Shown: positions 8,329 through 16,373, counted from the first letter of the stretch. The stretch: 64,000 nt of DNA from an uncultured Bacteroidales bacterium (GCA_900321005.1 ONUF01000002.1:39294-103293); one strand, 5' to 3'. Notes: generated from the sequence alone by a model not told the origin. Translations and numbers: made by a program.

Positions 8329-9499
8329 CCCAACCGATACCTTTGTATTTGTCGAGGTCCCATTCCTCCTCTACCTCATTGAGGTAAATCGTACCCTCTT
8401 CTTCCTCTGAATCCTGAAGGCTGACTTCTGACGGCTCCACTACCGTCACATCGATCGGGGCATGGGATATCTCGATGACTTGGTTCTGCTCCTTGTTCAG
8501 TTCGGTCCAAAGCGCATCTTTGAGCGCCTCGATACCTTCGCCGGCCACCGACGAGATGGGCAGCACTTCGATACCGAGTTTCTTGCTTAGTTTCGCGTAG
8601 TTGACGGCCGGCAGTTGCTTACCTTCGTCATCTACGCGCGGCAGGTCTGTCTTTGTGACCGCCAGGATACGCGCCTTGGTGAGCAGTTCGGGATTATACT
8701 GCTCCAACTCGCGCAACAGGATGTTATACTCCGCTTCGATATCGGGCGAAGTAGCCGGCACCATGAAGAGCAACACCGCGTTGCGCTCGATATGTCGCAG
8801 GAACCTCAATCCGAGACCTTTGCCTTCACTCGCGCCCTCGATGATACCCGGTATGTCGGCCATGCAGAACGATCGGCCGTCGCGATACGAGACGATACCG
8901 AGTTGCGGCGTAAGCGTCGTAAAGGGATAATCGGCTATCTCGGGTTTGGCGGCAGAGACGACGCTGAGCAGCGTGGATTTTCCGGCATTCGGGAACCCCA
9001 CCAGACCGACATCGGCCAGCACCTTCAGTTGCATAATTACCGTGCGCTCCTGCGCGGGTTCTCCGGGCTGGGCATAACGCGGCGCCTGATTCGTAGCTGT
9101 GCGGAAATGCCAGTTGCCCAAGCCTCCGCGACCACCTTTGAGCAACACCACGCGCTCTTTATGCTCCTTCACCTCGCAGATGAACTCACCTGTTACGCCG
9201 TCATAGACCACCGTGCCGCAGGGCACTTCGATGATCTTATCCTCGCCGTCTTTACCGAACGAACGACTCTGACCGCCTTTGCCACCGTCAGTCGCCATGA
9301 TATGCTTCTGGTACTTCAGGTGCAGCAACGTCCAGAGGTTTCGGTTGCCTTCTAAGATAATCGACCCGCCTTTACCGCCATCGCCGCCGTCAGGTCCACC
9401 TTTGGGCAGATATTTCGCACGATGAAGGTGCATACAGCCCGCGCCGCCCTTTCCGGAGCGGCAGTAGATCTTGACATAGTCGATGAAGTTAGCGGCCAT
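8318..9499 (-). CDS. obg: Obg GTPase (ribosome assembly)
   Basis: A 393-residue essential GTPase acting in 50S subunit maturation and stress responses. The glycine-rich Obg fold fills residues 1-160 (GGDGGKGGSIILEG, GGRGGLGNWHF). The G domain follows, with G1 GFPNAGKSTL, G3 DIPGIIEGAS and the G4-like AVTKTDLP. An acidic C-terminal tail (SEEEEGTIYLNEVEEEWD) ends the protein. Its start overlaps adk by 11 bp. The last residues and stop are formed by the period-7 array at 8294-8328. Confidence 0.97.
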   Translation of the reverse strand: MAANFIDYVKIYCRSGKGGAGCMHLHRAKYLPKGGPDGGDGGKGGSIILEGNRNLWTLLHLKYQKHIMATDGGKGGQSRSFGKDGEDKIIEVPCGTVVYDGVTGEFICEVKEHKERVVLLKGGRGGLGNWHFRTATNQAPRYAQPGEPAQERTVIMQLKVLADVGLVGFPNAGKSTLLSVVSAAKPEIADYPFTTLTPQLGIVSYRDGRSFCMADIPGIIEGASEGKGLGLRFLRHIERNAVLLFMVPATSPDIEAEYNILLRELEQYNPELLTKARILAVTKTDLPRVDDEGKQLPAVNYAKLSKKLGIEVLPISSVAGEGIEALKDALWTELNKEQNQVIEISHAPIDVTVVEPSEVSLQDSEEEEGTIYLNEVEEEWDLDKYKGIGWDNG

Positions 9500-10064
9500 A
9501 ATTATCTATGATACGCATAATCTGCAGGAAGACGTCGGCCATCGAGTGGTTTCCGTTCACTGCACAATAATTCCCGTGATGCAGGTAGTAATGGGCGATG
9601 GGTTCCGTCTGCTGGTGATAGACGGCGATACGATGACGGATGGTGTTGAGGTTATCATCCGCGCGTCCGCTTACTTTCCCGCGCTCGATGAGGCGTTGGA
9701 TTAGCAGTTGCTCGTCCACCAAGAGATCGATCATAATGGCCTCCATATTGTATTTATTGAGCAACTTCGTCAACGACTCCGCTTGCGCAACCGTACGGGG
9801 ATAACCGTCAAAGATCGTACCCTTGCAATCCGCAGGCAGATTCGCAATGTAGTTCTCAATCACACCGTACATCATGTCGTCGGGCACTAAGTTTCCCTTC
9901 GAGATGAGCGCTTCTATCTGCTTGCCCAACTCACTGCCCGTAGCTATCTCCGCACGCAGGACATCTCCGGTAGACAGGTGTTGCACACCGTATTTGTTGA
10001 CGATAAAGGCCGACTGCGTTCCTTTTCCGCTACCCGGCGCACCACTTAAAATGATATTCAGCAT
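9489..10064 (-). CDS. adk: Adenylate kinase
   Basis: A 191-residue cytosolic kinase catalysing ATP + AMP = 2 ADP. It starts MLNIILSGAPGSGKGTQS with the P-loop at residues 8-15. AMP-site features STGDVLR and FDGYPRTVAQAE follow. The lid is the short type without zinc cysteines. An in-frame ATG further upstream would add 17 non-conserved residues that include part of a terminator region, so 10064 is preferred. An intrinsic terminator (10090-10122) stands between HU and this start, and no clear separate promoter is seen. Confidence 0.96.
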   Translation of the reverse strand: MLNIILSGAPGSGKGTQSAFIVNKYGVQHLSTGDVLRAEIATGSELGKQIEALISKGNLVPDDMMYGVIENYIANLPADCKGTIFDGYPRTVAQAESLTKLLNKYNMEAIMIDLLVDEQLLIQRLIERGKVSGRADDNLNTIRHRIAVYHQQTEPIAHYYLHHGNYCAVNGNHSMADVFLQIMRIIDNYGR

Positions 10065-10089
10065 ACAAAAAAAATAATAAACAGACAAA

Positions 10090-10122
10090 AAACGAGTCGC
10101 CCTATTTGCGGGCAACTCGTTT
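10090..10122 (-). terminator. Intrinsic terminator after the HU gene
   Basis: Thirteen-bp arms AAACGAGTYGCCC (one G-U pair) around a 7-nt loop. On the minus strand this is followed by a U-rich run. It ends 25 bp before the adk start, so adk depends on read-through or an unseen promoter. Confidence 0.8.
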
Positions 10123-10140
10123 AAAAGCTACATTGCCTAA

Positions 10141-10404
10141 TTAGAGAGCAAATCTAGCACCCGGTTTGATGCGAACAACCTTGCGAGCCGGAACGTTGAT
10201 AACGGCGCCGGTGCGCGGGTTTTTAGCTTTGCGAGCTGCCTGCTGTTTGATAGCGATGGAAGCTACACCGATGAGCTGTACGCCTTCGCCCTTCTTAACT
10301 GCCTCTACTGCTGCCTCAATAGCTGCGTCGAGAACTTTGCCTGCCAATGCTGCAGATACCTCAGCCTTAGCTGCTGCTGCCTTAATAAGTTCTGATTTGT
10401 TCAT
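10141..10404 (-). CDS. HU-family nucleoid protein
   Basis: An 87-residue basic DNA-bending protein of the HU/IHF family, starting MNKSELIKAAAAKAEVS. The beta-arm region carries KNPRTGAVINVPA, close to the usual RNPxTG arm motif, and the protein ends VVRIKPGARFAL. It is monocistronic: promoter at 10468-10498, terminator at 10090-10122. HU dimers compact DNA and assist replication and recombination. Codon composition is Ala/Lys-rich, as expected for abundant HU. Confidence 0.93.
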   Translation of the reverse strand: MNKSELIKAAAAKAEVSAALAGKVLDAAIEAAVEAVKKGEGVQLIGVASIAIKQQAARKAKNPRTGAVINVPARKVVRIKPGARFAL

Positions 10405-10467
10405 ACCTTTGATTTTTAAAAGTTATTAATAATGTGAACTATTGGTTCCTTATTCGGAATACGCTTG

Positions 10468-10498
10468 CAAAATTACTAAAAATTCTTTATTCTGCAAA
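10468..10498 (-). promoter_or_regulatory. HU gene promoter
   Basis: Minus-strand -33 TTTGC (10494-10498), 18-19 bp spacer, -7 TAATTTTG (10468-10475). The leader is about 60 nt and AT-rich. Confidence 0.7.
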
Positions 10499-10563
10499 TA
10501 TTTTCGGAAAAAAAATTCACTTTTTTATAAAAAAAACTATATTTTCCTCAAAAATGCACACTT

Positions 10564-10599
10564 TTTGTGCTGTTTATTCGTGATTTTTTACTAATTTTG
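10564..10599 (+). promoter_or_regulatory. Probable rhomboid gene promoter
   Basis: -7 box TAATTTTG at 10592-10599, only 8 nt before the ATG, implying an almost leaderless mRNA. The best -33 candidate, TTTG at 10564-10567, gives a long 24-bp spacer, so the upstream box is uncertain. Confidence 0.5.
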
Positions 10600-10607
10600 T
10601 CGCCGTT

Positions 10608-11366
10608 ATGAGAAATATACCTACTGTTACGCGCTACCTGTTAGTAGCCAATTTAGTGATCTTCCTGCTTGCTGTCTTCCTGCAGCGGTATGGCGTGGAT
10701 TTGAACGACTGGGGCGGATTGCATTATCTCTCCGCATCGACCTTCCATTGGTGGCAACCGGTCACCTATATGTTCCTGCATGCGAACCTGAGTCATATCT
10801 TTTTTAACATGTTCGCGGTATGGATGTTCGCGCCGGTCATTGAGCGCGAATGGGGTGCCGGTCGGTTCCTGATTTATTATATTGTGTGCGGTCTTGGCGC
10901 AGCAATCGTACAAGAAGCCGTGTGGGCATTGATGCTCTCCAATATGAGCGCGACTTACGATGCTGCAAGTATCGCATATTACAGCGCTATGCTCAACACC
11001 ATTGGTGCGTCGGGGGCTGTCTTCGGTATCCTTTTCGCCTTCGGATGGCTCTACCCCGATGTACCCATGTATATCATCTTCCTGCCTATCCCTATACGCG
11101 CGCGTACGTTCGTTATTATATATGCGCTCATTGAACTCTTTGCCGGCCTTGGTTCGGTAGCCGGTTTGACGGCCGACCATGTAGCGCACTTCGCGCACTT
11201 AGGCGGATTGCTCTTCGGTTGGTTGCTCATCCTCTATTGGCGTCATATCAACTGGCGCGAGCCGAAGATCATCGGCTGGTGGCAAGCTCTAATGCAACGC
11301 CTTCGCCGCGATTCCGACGATTCCGACGACCGCTTTAAGGACTACCACTACCATCAGCGGCTATAA
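10608..11366 (+). CDS. Rhomboid-family intramembrane serine protease
   Basis: A 252-residue polytopic protease with about six membrane segments. The HANLSHIFFNMF segment (oxyanion/His-Asn motif), GASGAVFG with catalytic Ser at about 135, and HFAHLGG with catalytic His at about 197 are all present. Rhomboids cut single-pass membrane proteins within the bilayer; the substrate is unknown. The charged tail (RRDSDDSDDRFKDYHYHQRL) is cytosolic. The gene is monocistronic and converges on the phosphatase gene at 11368; a perfect terminator hairpin for it lies inside that neighbour. Confidence 0.94.
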   Translation: MRNIPTVTRYLLVANLVIFLLAVFLQRYGVDLNDWGGLHYLSASTFHWWQPVTYMFLHANLSHIFFNMFAVWMFAPVIEREWGAGRFLIYYIVCGLGAAIVQEAVWALMLSNMSATYDAASIAYYSAMLNTIGASGAVFGILFAFGWLYPDVPMYIIFLPIPIRARTFVIIYALIELFAGLGSVAGLTADHVAHFAHLGGLLFGWLLILYWRHINWREPKIIGWWQALMQRLRRDSDDSDDRFKDYHYHQRL

Positions 11367-11367
11367 T

Positions 11368-12258
11368 TTACCACTCAAGAGTTGCGACTACCGGTTTATG
11401 ATCAGAACCGGTAGTTTCTTGTATGGAACAAGAAGTGGGGATAAGCGATTCGGACGAGAGGATATAGTCGATGCGGAGTCCGATACCGCGGTGCTCACAG
11501 GTAGCGCCGTAGCCCAGATGGTTGTATCGCCAAGCGTCGTGCAAGCCTTGACTGATATGCCGGTAGGCATAACTCAGAGCAATGGCATTGAAGTCTCCCG
11601 CGACGATAACCGGATACGGGCTTGCTTCTATCTCGCTTCGAATGACCCGTGCCTGGGCATTGCGCAAAGGTGTTGCGCGACGCCATTTGGCTTCAAGACG
11701 TTTGGCGGACGCCCGAAGGCCTTCGTAGTTATGTAACGAATCCATCTCCGCTAAATCTTCGGAGGTGAAGCTATACGACTCGAGGTGGTTGTTAATCAGT
11801 CGCAATGTGTCGCCTTCCACTACGATGTCGCAACGGTTACTGATGTTTCCCCGCGTCTCATAATGGATACTTTGCTTGTTGATGAGCGGGTAATGCGACC
11901 AGACCATTGTGCCGAACTGATGGCGACGGTCGTACACCGAGAAATCCAAATACGAATAGCGGTATTTGCTACCTAGCACGTCCTTTACTTCCTGCAGCGT
12001 CAAGAACTGCGGATGCTTGTACACATCGACTTCCTGCAGACATATCACATCCGCATCTTGCGCCATCAGATAGCGCAGAACGTCGTTCTTATCGGGTTTG
12101 GCAAAATTGCCCATACGCTCCGTATTCCAAGTGAGCACGGTGAGTCGATGCGAAGTGTCGGGATGGGGTTGATGGCACGACCAAAAGGCTACGCACACCG
12201 CCACCAGCACCAGGCCGGCGAGGCACCACAAGACTCTATTTCGCGTACGGGATTTCAT
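11368..12258 (-). CDS. Endonuclease/exonuclease/phosphatase-family protein, membrane-anchored or exported
   Basis: A 296-residue protein with an N-terminal hydrophobic segment (residues 8-27, LWCLAGLVLVAVCVAFW), then an EEP metal-dependent hydrolase domain. The domain shows WNTERMG, ICLQEVD, INNHLESYS, VAGDFNA and the terminal SDHKPVVA, which carry the metal ligands and catalytic His/Asp residues. The substrate may be a phosphodiester or phospholipid and cannot be told here. Its start overlaps the porX stop by 4 bp, making it the last gene of the PASTA-rluD-porX operon. Confidence 0.88.
   Translation of the reverse strand: MKSRTRNRVLWCLAGLVLVAVCVAFWSCHQPHPDTSHRLTVLTWNTERMGNFAKPDKNDVLRYLMAQDADVICLQEVDVYKHPQFLTLQEVKDVLGSKYRYSYLDFSVYDRRHQFGTMVWSHYPLINKQSIHYETRGNISNRCDIVVEGDTLRLINNHLESYSFTSEDLAEMDSLHNYEGLRASAKRLEAKWRRATPLRNAQARVIRSEIEASPYPVIVAGDFNAIALSYAYRHISQGLHDAWRYNHLGYGATCEHRGIGLRIDYILSSESLIPTSCSIQETTGSDHKPVVATLEW
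11387..11415 (+). terminator. Terminator hairpin of the rhomboid gene, inside the antisense neighbour
   Basis: Perfect 10-bp stem ACTACCGGTT / AACCGGTAGT with a 9-nt loop, followed by TTCTTG on the plus strand, 20 bp after the rhomboid stop. The same bases encode the conserved C-terminal GSDHKPVV of the antisense phosphatase. Confidence 0.6.
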
Positions 12259-13817
12259 CGTTTCGGGACCAAAGTGACTAAGGGGATGATCATCTCTTCC
12301 AGCGAGATACCGCCATGTTGGAACGTGTTACGGTAATATTGAGCGTAGTAGTTAAACTGATTCGGGTAAGCGAAGAAATCGCTGCCGGTGCAGAAGGCAT
12401 AGCTGCTGCTGACATTCGGGCAGGGCAAGCCTACACGCTTGGGTTGCTCTATGGAGAAGACGTTCTTCGAACTGCAATTGAGGGCCTTACCGACCTTATA
12501 GCGGATATTCGTGTTGGTGTTCTTATCTGCCACAATCTGCACGGCGTTCTTCACGCGCGTCGTACCATGATCGGTGGTAAGCACTAAGGTAAGTCCCATT
12601 TCAGACGCGAGCCTCAGCAGTTCGTATATCGGCGAATGACGGAACCAACTGAGCGTGAGGCTGCGGTAAGCCGCCTCATCGTTCGCCAACTCCCGCATCA
12701 TCTTACTCTCCGTGCGCGAATGCGAGAGCATGTCGATGAAGTTGAGCACAACGATGTTCAGAGGCGCCTGCGAACTTTTGAGTTGTTGGATGACACGTTC
12801 GCAGAAATCACTCTCGTTAACCTTCCAATAATTAAAACTTTCGCGACGGCGATACCGGTCAAAAAGCGTCTGAACGAGTTCTTTCTCGTGCTGGTTTTTA
12901 CTCTCCTCGTCGCCTTCCTCCACCCAAAGATGCGGAAACATCTCTTGGATTTGCAACGGCAGCAGTCCGGAGAATATCGCGTTGCGGGCATACTGGGTAG
13001 CCGTCGGCAGGATAGAAGTATATTGCTCTTCGGCGCGGACAGTATAACACTCACTGACGAGCGGCTGAATGGTCTTCCATTGATCGTAGCGGAAATTATC
13101 AATCACACATAGCAGCACTTTCTCGCCCTTATCGAGCAAAGGAAAGACAGAATGCTTCATCAGATCATGGGACATCAGAGGTTTATCACTTCGCGGTGTA
13201 GTAGCGTTTATCGCTTCGCGGTTTATAAACCAACTCTCGTAGTTCTTGGCAATCCATTTAGCGAAGGCGGCATTGGCCTGCGTGCGTTGGTCCTCTATAA
13301 GCGACCGCATGGCGGAGTTCTCGAGATCGATATCCCATTTGCTAAGCGTGCGCTCAATCGCCTGCCACTCCTCTATCGTACTGGCAGTGTCGATCATATA
13401 GGAGATATCTCCCCACTCCTGACGGTAATTCTGCTGTACCTGCTCGCTGACAATTGCCTGCTGATGTACATGTTTCTTCAAGCACAATAGGATCTGGCTG
13501 GGGTTGACAGGTTTGATGAGGTAATCGGCAATCTTCTCACCGATAGCCTGCTCCATGATATGTTCCTCTTCGGACTTGGTGATCATCACTACCGGCACTT
13601 CGGGGTGCAGGCGCTTCATCTCCTGGAGCGTCTCGAGTCCGGTCATACCCGGCATGTTCTCATCCAGAAAGACAATGGCCGGCACCGATTCCGACAAGCG
13701 GTCCAAGGCATCTTCGCCATTCGTGGCAGTCGTCACGTCATAGCCTTTGCCTTTGAGGTAAATGATATACGGTTGCAAGAGATCTATCTCATCGTCAACC
13801 CAGAGTATTTGGCTCAT
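12255..13817 (-). CDS. porX: PorX-type response regulator with PglZ phosphodiesterase domain
   Basis: A 520-residue two-domain protein. Residues 1-120 are a CheY-like receiver with the acidic pair VDDE, phosphoacceptor Asp at about 52 (FLDENMPGMTG), and Lys in LIKPVNP. A helical linker leads to a PglZ domain of the alkaline phosphatase superfamily with DNFRYDQW and TTDHGTTRVKNAV metal-site segments. In Porphyromonas gingivalis PorX is the response regulator of type IX secretion (with kinase PorY and sigma factor SigP) and hydrolyses nucleotides. No porY or T9SS structural gene lies in this window. It overlaps rluD by 23 bp. Confidence 0.9.
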   Translation of the reverse strand: MSQILWVDDEIDLLQPYIIYLKGKGYDVTTATNGEDALDRLSESVPAIVFLDENMPGMTGLETLQEMKRLHPEVPVVMITKSEEEHIMEQAIGEKIADYLIKPVNPSQILLCLKKHVHQQAIVSEQVQQNYRQEWGDISYMIDTASTIEEWQAIERTLSKWDIDLENSAMRSLIEDQRTQANAAFAKWIAKNYESWFINREAINATTPRSDKPLMSHDLMKHSVFPLLDKGEKVLLCVIDNFRYDQWKTIQPLVSECYTVRAEEQYTSILPTATQYARNAIFSGLLPLQIQEMFPHLWVEEGDEESKNQHEKELVQTLFDRYRRRESFNYWKVNESDFCERVIQQLKSSQAPLNIVVLNFIDMLSHSRTESKMMRELANDEAAYRSLTLSWFRHSPIYELLRLASEMGLTLVLTTDHGTTRVKNAVQIVADKNTNTNIRYKVGKALNCSSKNVFSIEQPKRVGLPCPNVSSSYAFCTGSDFFAYPNQFNYYAQYYRNTFQHGGISLEEMIIPLVTLVPKR

Positions 13818-14823
13818 AATGTCTCCATTTATTGATTACATTCGTCATATCTTCCGGCCATTGGCTGTCGAAGAACATGCGTTCTCCGGTGCGCGGGTGG
13901 GTAAAACCGAGCGTACGCGCATGCAGCACTTGACGCGGACAGAGGGCGAAACAATTCTCTATATATTGGCGGTATTTCTGCGTGCGCAGACCTTTGAGGA
14001 TCTCGCACCCGCCGTATTTCTCGTCGCAGAAGAGCGGATGGCCGATATGCTTCATGTGCACGCGGATTTGGTGAGTACGACCGGTCTCCAAGCGGCACTC
14101 CACGAGCGTGACGTACGGGAATTGTTCAAGTACACGCCAGTGCGTGACAGCCTCTTTGGCCTGCGGACACTCCTCCGGATCCCATACTTTATAAATCGTG
14201 CGGTCACGGTTGTCACGCGCGAGAGCGCCTTCGATCGTGCCACTCTGCTCTTTGAACGTGCCCCATACGAGAGCGTTATAGGTGCGCTCCGTCGTATGAT
14301 CGAAGAACTGCTTGGCAAGATGCGCCTTCGCCTCAGGAGTCTTCGCGATAAGCAACAAACCCGAAGTATCCTTGTCGATACGATGCACAAGACCGATAGA
14401 AGGATCGTTGATGTCCAGTTCCTCTCCGAAATGCCATGCAAGTGCATGCAAGAGCGTGTGCACATAGTTGCCATGACCGGGATGGACAACAAGTCCGGCA
14501 GGTTTGTTGACCACCAACAGGTCATCGTCTTCATACACGATATCGAGCGGAATATTCTCCGGCGTGATGGTGAAGTCATGAGGCTCGTGGTCCAGCAGGA
14601 CTTGGATGACATCTCCGGGTTTGATGCGATAGTTAGAAGCTACGGCTTTACCGTTCACCCATACATTCCCTGCATCCGCTGCCGTCTGGATGCGGTTGCG
14701 GCTAGTGTTGGTCATGTGCTCCGCGAGATATTTGTCAATGCGTTCTTTGCCTTGACCTTTATCCACCTCGCAGCGCCAACGTTCGAAGAGTTCTTCCGAT
14801 TCTATGTTCCAATCCTCTTCCAT
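13795..14823 (-). CDS. rluD: Ribosomal large-subunit pseudouridine synthase, RluD family
   Basis: A 342-residue enzyme converting uridine to pseudouridine in 23S rRNA. An N-terminal S4-like RNA-binding segment (ERIDKYLAEHM, VWVNGKAV) precedes the catalytic domain. The catalytic Asp lies in VHRIDKDTSGLLLIAK, and RTHQIRVHM is conserved. The ATG at 14823 overlaps the upstream PASTA stop as TGATG, which favours it over the in-frame ATG at 14832. It is the second gene of the PASTA-rluD-porX-phosphatase unit. Confidence 0.93.
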   Translation of the reverse strand: MEEDWNIESEELFERWRCEVDKGQGKERIDKYLAEHMTNTSRNRIQTAADAGNVWVNGKAVASNYRIKPGDVIQVLLDHEPHDFTITPENIPLDIVYEDDDLLVVNKPAGLVVHPGHGNYVHTLLHALAWHFGEELDINDPSIGLVHRIDKDTSGLLLIAKTPEAKAHLAKQFFDHTTERTYNALVWGTFKEQSGTIEGALARDNRDRTIYKVWDPEECPQAKEAVTHWRVLEQFPYVTLVECRLETGRTHQIRVHMKHIGHPLFCDEKYGGCEILKGLRTQKYRQYIENCFALCPRQVLHARTLGFTHPRTGERMFFDSQWPEDMTNVINKWRHYEPNTLG

Positions 14824-15644
14824 CAGAACCATTCATCCTCTTGGTCTATATTGGTATTATTTTTCGATGCTTTGCGGATATCCACCGAGAATCGCAAAGC
14901 GACCGTTTCTCCTTCTATCATTTTCTCGCCGGCACTCGGCGTTTGGCGGTACACATATTGCACCTTAGTCCCTTCTTTAGGTTCGTCATATGAGACAGCG
15001 CCTATCGTCAGATGATGGTTGAGCAACGTGCTGCGGGCCTCTTGCATGGTCATACCTACGACGTTCGGCACAATGACCATCTCTGTGCCGCGGCCTTGAC
15101 CTACCACCAGACGCACCTGCGTGCCAATTGCCACTTTCGTGCCGGGACTAAGACTCGTCTCGCCGGCCCTGACATCCAGCACGAGGTCCTTGTACTCCGA
15201 TGGTTCATACTCGTAGATCGTATCCACTTGCAGTCCCAAACCGCGTAGGGTGGTCTCGGCCTGACGATAACTCATATCCTGCAAGTCAGGCATCGTCACT
15301 TGCCGACGCGTTGTAGCGTTAATAGTCACATACACCGCCCGACCGTGCTTGGCATGACTCATCGGCTTTGGATCCTGTTCAACAATCGTGCCAAACGGAA
15401 CTTTGTCCGAATACGTGGAGTCCACCACGATCAGCCGAAGCCCCTGTGCCTCCAATAAAGGCGCCGCTTCCGCTTCTACCAATCCTCGCACGTCTTCCAC
15501 CTCTACCTCCACACCATGTTGCGTATAGTCCTTTAGCCAAATGATTAGACCGACAAGAATCGCAATACCTACTATAACGGCTAAAACGATGTTAAACCCC
15601 ACAAATTTGAGGTCAGATTTATCAAAAAAGCCCCTTTTTTCCAT
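14823..15644 (-). CDS. Membrane-anchored triple PASTA-domain protein
   Basis: A 273-residue protein starting MEKRGFFDKSDLKF. One membrane segment (about 15-39) is followed by three extracytoplasmic PASTA repeats; the clearest motifs are VEDVRGLVEAEAAPLLEAQG, MPDLQDMSYRQAETTLRGLG and VPNVVGMTMQEARSTLLNH. PASTA domains bind peptidoglycan or muropeptides in other bacteria, but here no kinase or transpeptidase domain is attached. A longer frame upstream lies ahead of the promoter, so 15644 is preferred. It leads the rluD-porX operon, so envelope sensing might be linked to PorX; that is inference. Confidence 0.9.
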   Translation of the reverse strand: MEKRGFFDKSDLKFVGFNIVLAVIVGIAILVGLIIWLKDYTQHGVEVEVEDVRGLVEAEAAPLLEAQGLRLIVVDSTYSDKVPFGTIVEQDPKPMSHAKHGRAVYVTINATTRRQVTMPDLQDMSYRQAETTLRGLGLQVDTIYEYEPSEYKDLVLDVRAGETSLSPGTKVAIGTQVRLVVGQGRGTEMVIVPNVVGMTMQEARSTLLNHHLTIGAVSYDEPKEGTKVQYVYRQTPSAGEKMIEGETVALRFSVDIRKASKNNTNIDQEDEWF

Positions 15645-15664
15645 AAAATGTAAAATTAATTGCG

Positions 15665-15696
15665 CAAAATTACAATTTTTTTTGCACATATCCAAA
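15665..15696 (-). promoter_or_regulatory. Promoter of the PASTA-rluD-porX operon
   Basis: Minus-strand -33 TTTG (15693-15696), 20-bp spacer, -7 TAATTTTG (15665-15672). It overlaps the opposite-strand promoter at 15681-15712. Confidence 0.7.
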
Positions 15697-15712
15697 AAAT
15701 GTTGTACTTTTG
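15681..15712 (+). promoter_or_regulatory. Promoter of the first small lipoprotein gene
   Basis: Plus-strand -33 TTTGC (15681-15685), about 19-20 bp spacer, -7 TACTTTTG (15705-15712). Both -33 boxes of this divergent pair lie inside the other promoter's spacer. Confidence 0.7.
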
Positions 15713-15785
15713 CAGCGTTTTTCGCAAAAAGGCGAGAGATTTTAGTAAAATAAAGCTTTATTAACTTAAAAATTATTGGTAAACT

Positions 15786-15935
15786 ATGAAGAAGATGCTT
15801 CTTATCGTAGCTGTAGCATTTGCTGCTATGAGCTGCGGCAACAAGTGCTGCGAGAAAAAATGCTGCCAGGACACCTGCGCTAACGCTGAGGTAGAGGTAG
15901 TAGAGGTTGTTGAAGTAGACACCATCGCTGAGTAA
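15786..15935 (+). CDS. Small Cys-rich lipoprotein
   Basis: A 49-residue protein. The signal peptide MKKMLLIVAVAFAAMSC ends in a lipobox with the lipidated Cys at 17. The mature part is only about 32 residues: a Cys-rich start (GNKCCEKKCCQDTC) and an acidic valine-rich tail (AEVEVVEVVEVDTIAE). Besides the lipobox there are five Cys in 11 residues, which could bind metal or form disulfides. It has its own promoter, a leader of about 65 nt and a terminator. The signal peptide is nearly identical to that of the gene at 16102, so the two are tandem paralogs with unrelated mature parts. Function unknown. Confidence 0.85.
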   Translation: MKKMLLIVAVAFAAMSCGNKCCEKKCCQDTCANAEVEVVEVVEVDTIAE

Positions 15936-15976
15936 TTTGTTGCTCAAAGGAAAGGTACAAAAAACCTTGGGAAAGA

Positions 15977-16010
15977 AGCGACCCGTTTGGGCCGCTCTTT
16001 TTTTTTACGC
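15977..16010 (+). terminator. Terminator of the first small lipoprotein gene
   Basis: Stem AGCGACCC / GGGCCGCT (one mismatch), 4-nt loop GTTT, followed by a run of nine T. Confidence 0.85.
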
Positions 16011-16026
16011 AAAAAATGCCGATTTA

Positions 16027-16058
16027 TTTGGAGATATGAATAAAAAGCAGTACCTTTG
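16027..16058 (+). promoter_or_regulatory. Promoter of the second small lipoprotein gene
   Basis: -33 TTTG (16027-16030), 20-bp spacer, -7 TACCTTTG (16051-16058). The leader is about 40 nt. Confidence 0.7.
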
Positions 16059-16101
16059 CCGTGATTTTTGTTTTTTACTAACTCTAAAATCAATTAACGT
16101 T

Positions 16102-16323
16102 ATGAAAAAGATGATGCTTATCGTAGCTGTTGCACTGGCTGCACTCAGTTGCGCAAACAAGGCCGAGAAGGCTGAAGAGGCAGAGGCTGCTGCTCCTGCT
16201 GCTGTTGAAGTTGCTGCTCCTGCACAAGAAGAGGCTGCTGCCCCTGCTGAGGAGAAAACGCTTCTTGAGCGTGCCGTTGAACTCGGCGAAGACGTTGCTG
16301 CAGAGGTTGAGAAAAACAAATAA
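16102..16323 (+). CDS. Small Ala/Glu-rich lipoprotein
   Basis: A 73-residue protein with signal peptide MKKMMLIVAVALAALSC and lipidated Cys at 17. The mature part is a low-complexity Ala/Glu/Pro stretch (about 20-52) followed by an amphipathic helix (TLLERAVELGEDVAAEVEKNK). It is a paralog of the 15786 gene by signal sequence and arrangement, but lacks the Cys cluster. An upstream in-frame start exists, but it precedes the promoter. It could be a periplasmic spacer or a peptidoglycan-facing lipoprotein; no function is recognised. Confidence 0.85.
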   Translation: MKKMMLIVAVALAALSCANKAEKAEEAEAAAPAAVEVAAPAQEEAAAPAEEKTLLERAVELGEDVAAEVEKNK

Positions 16324-16342
16324 TCAACTCCTTCAAAAACGA

Positions 16343-16373
16343 AGCGACCCACATTCTGTGGGTCGCTTTTTTT
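16343..16373. terminator. Perfect terminator between the lipoprotein and gpmI, possibly bidirectional
   Basis: Ten-bp perfect stem AGCGACCCAC / GTGGGTCGCT with a 5-nt loop, then TTTTTTT on the plus strand. The left arm matches the terminator at 15977, consistent with tandem duplication. It may also serve gpmI on the other strand. Confidence 0.85.

Noticed and set aside
13762-15015. 417-codon open frame on the plus strand
   Set aside because: Antisense to rluD and the PASTA gene; no promoter, no recognisable domain.
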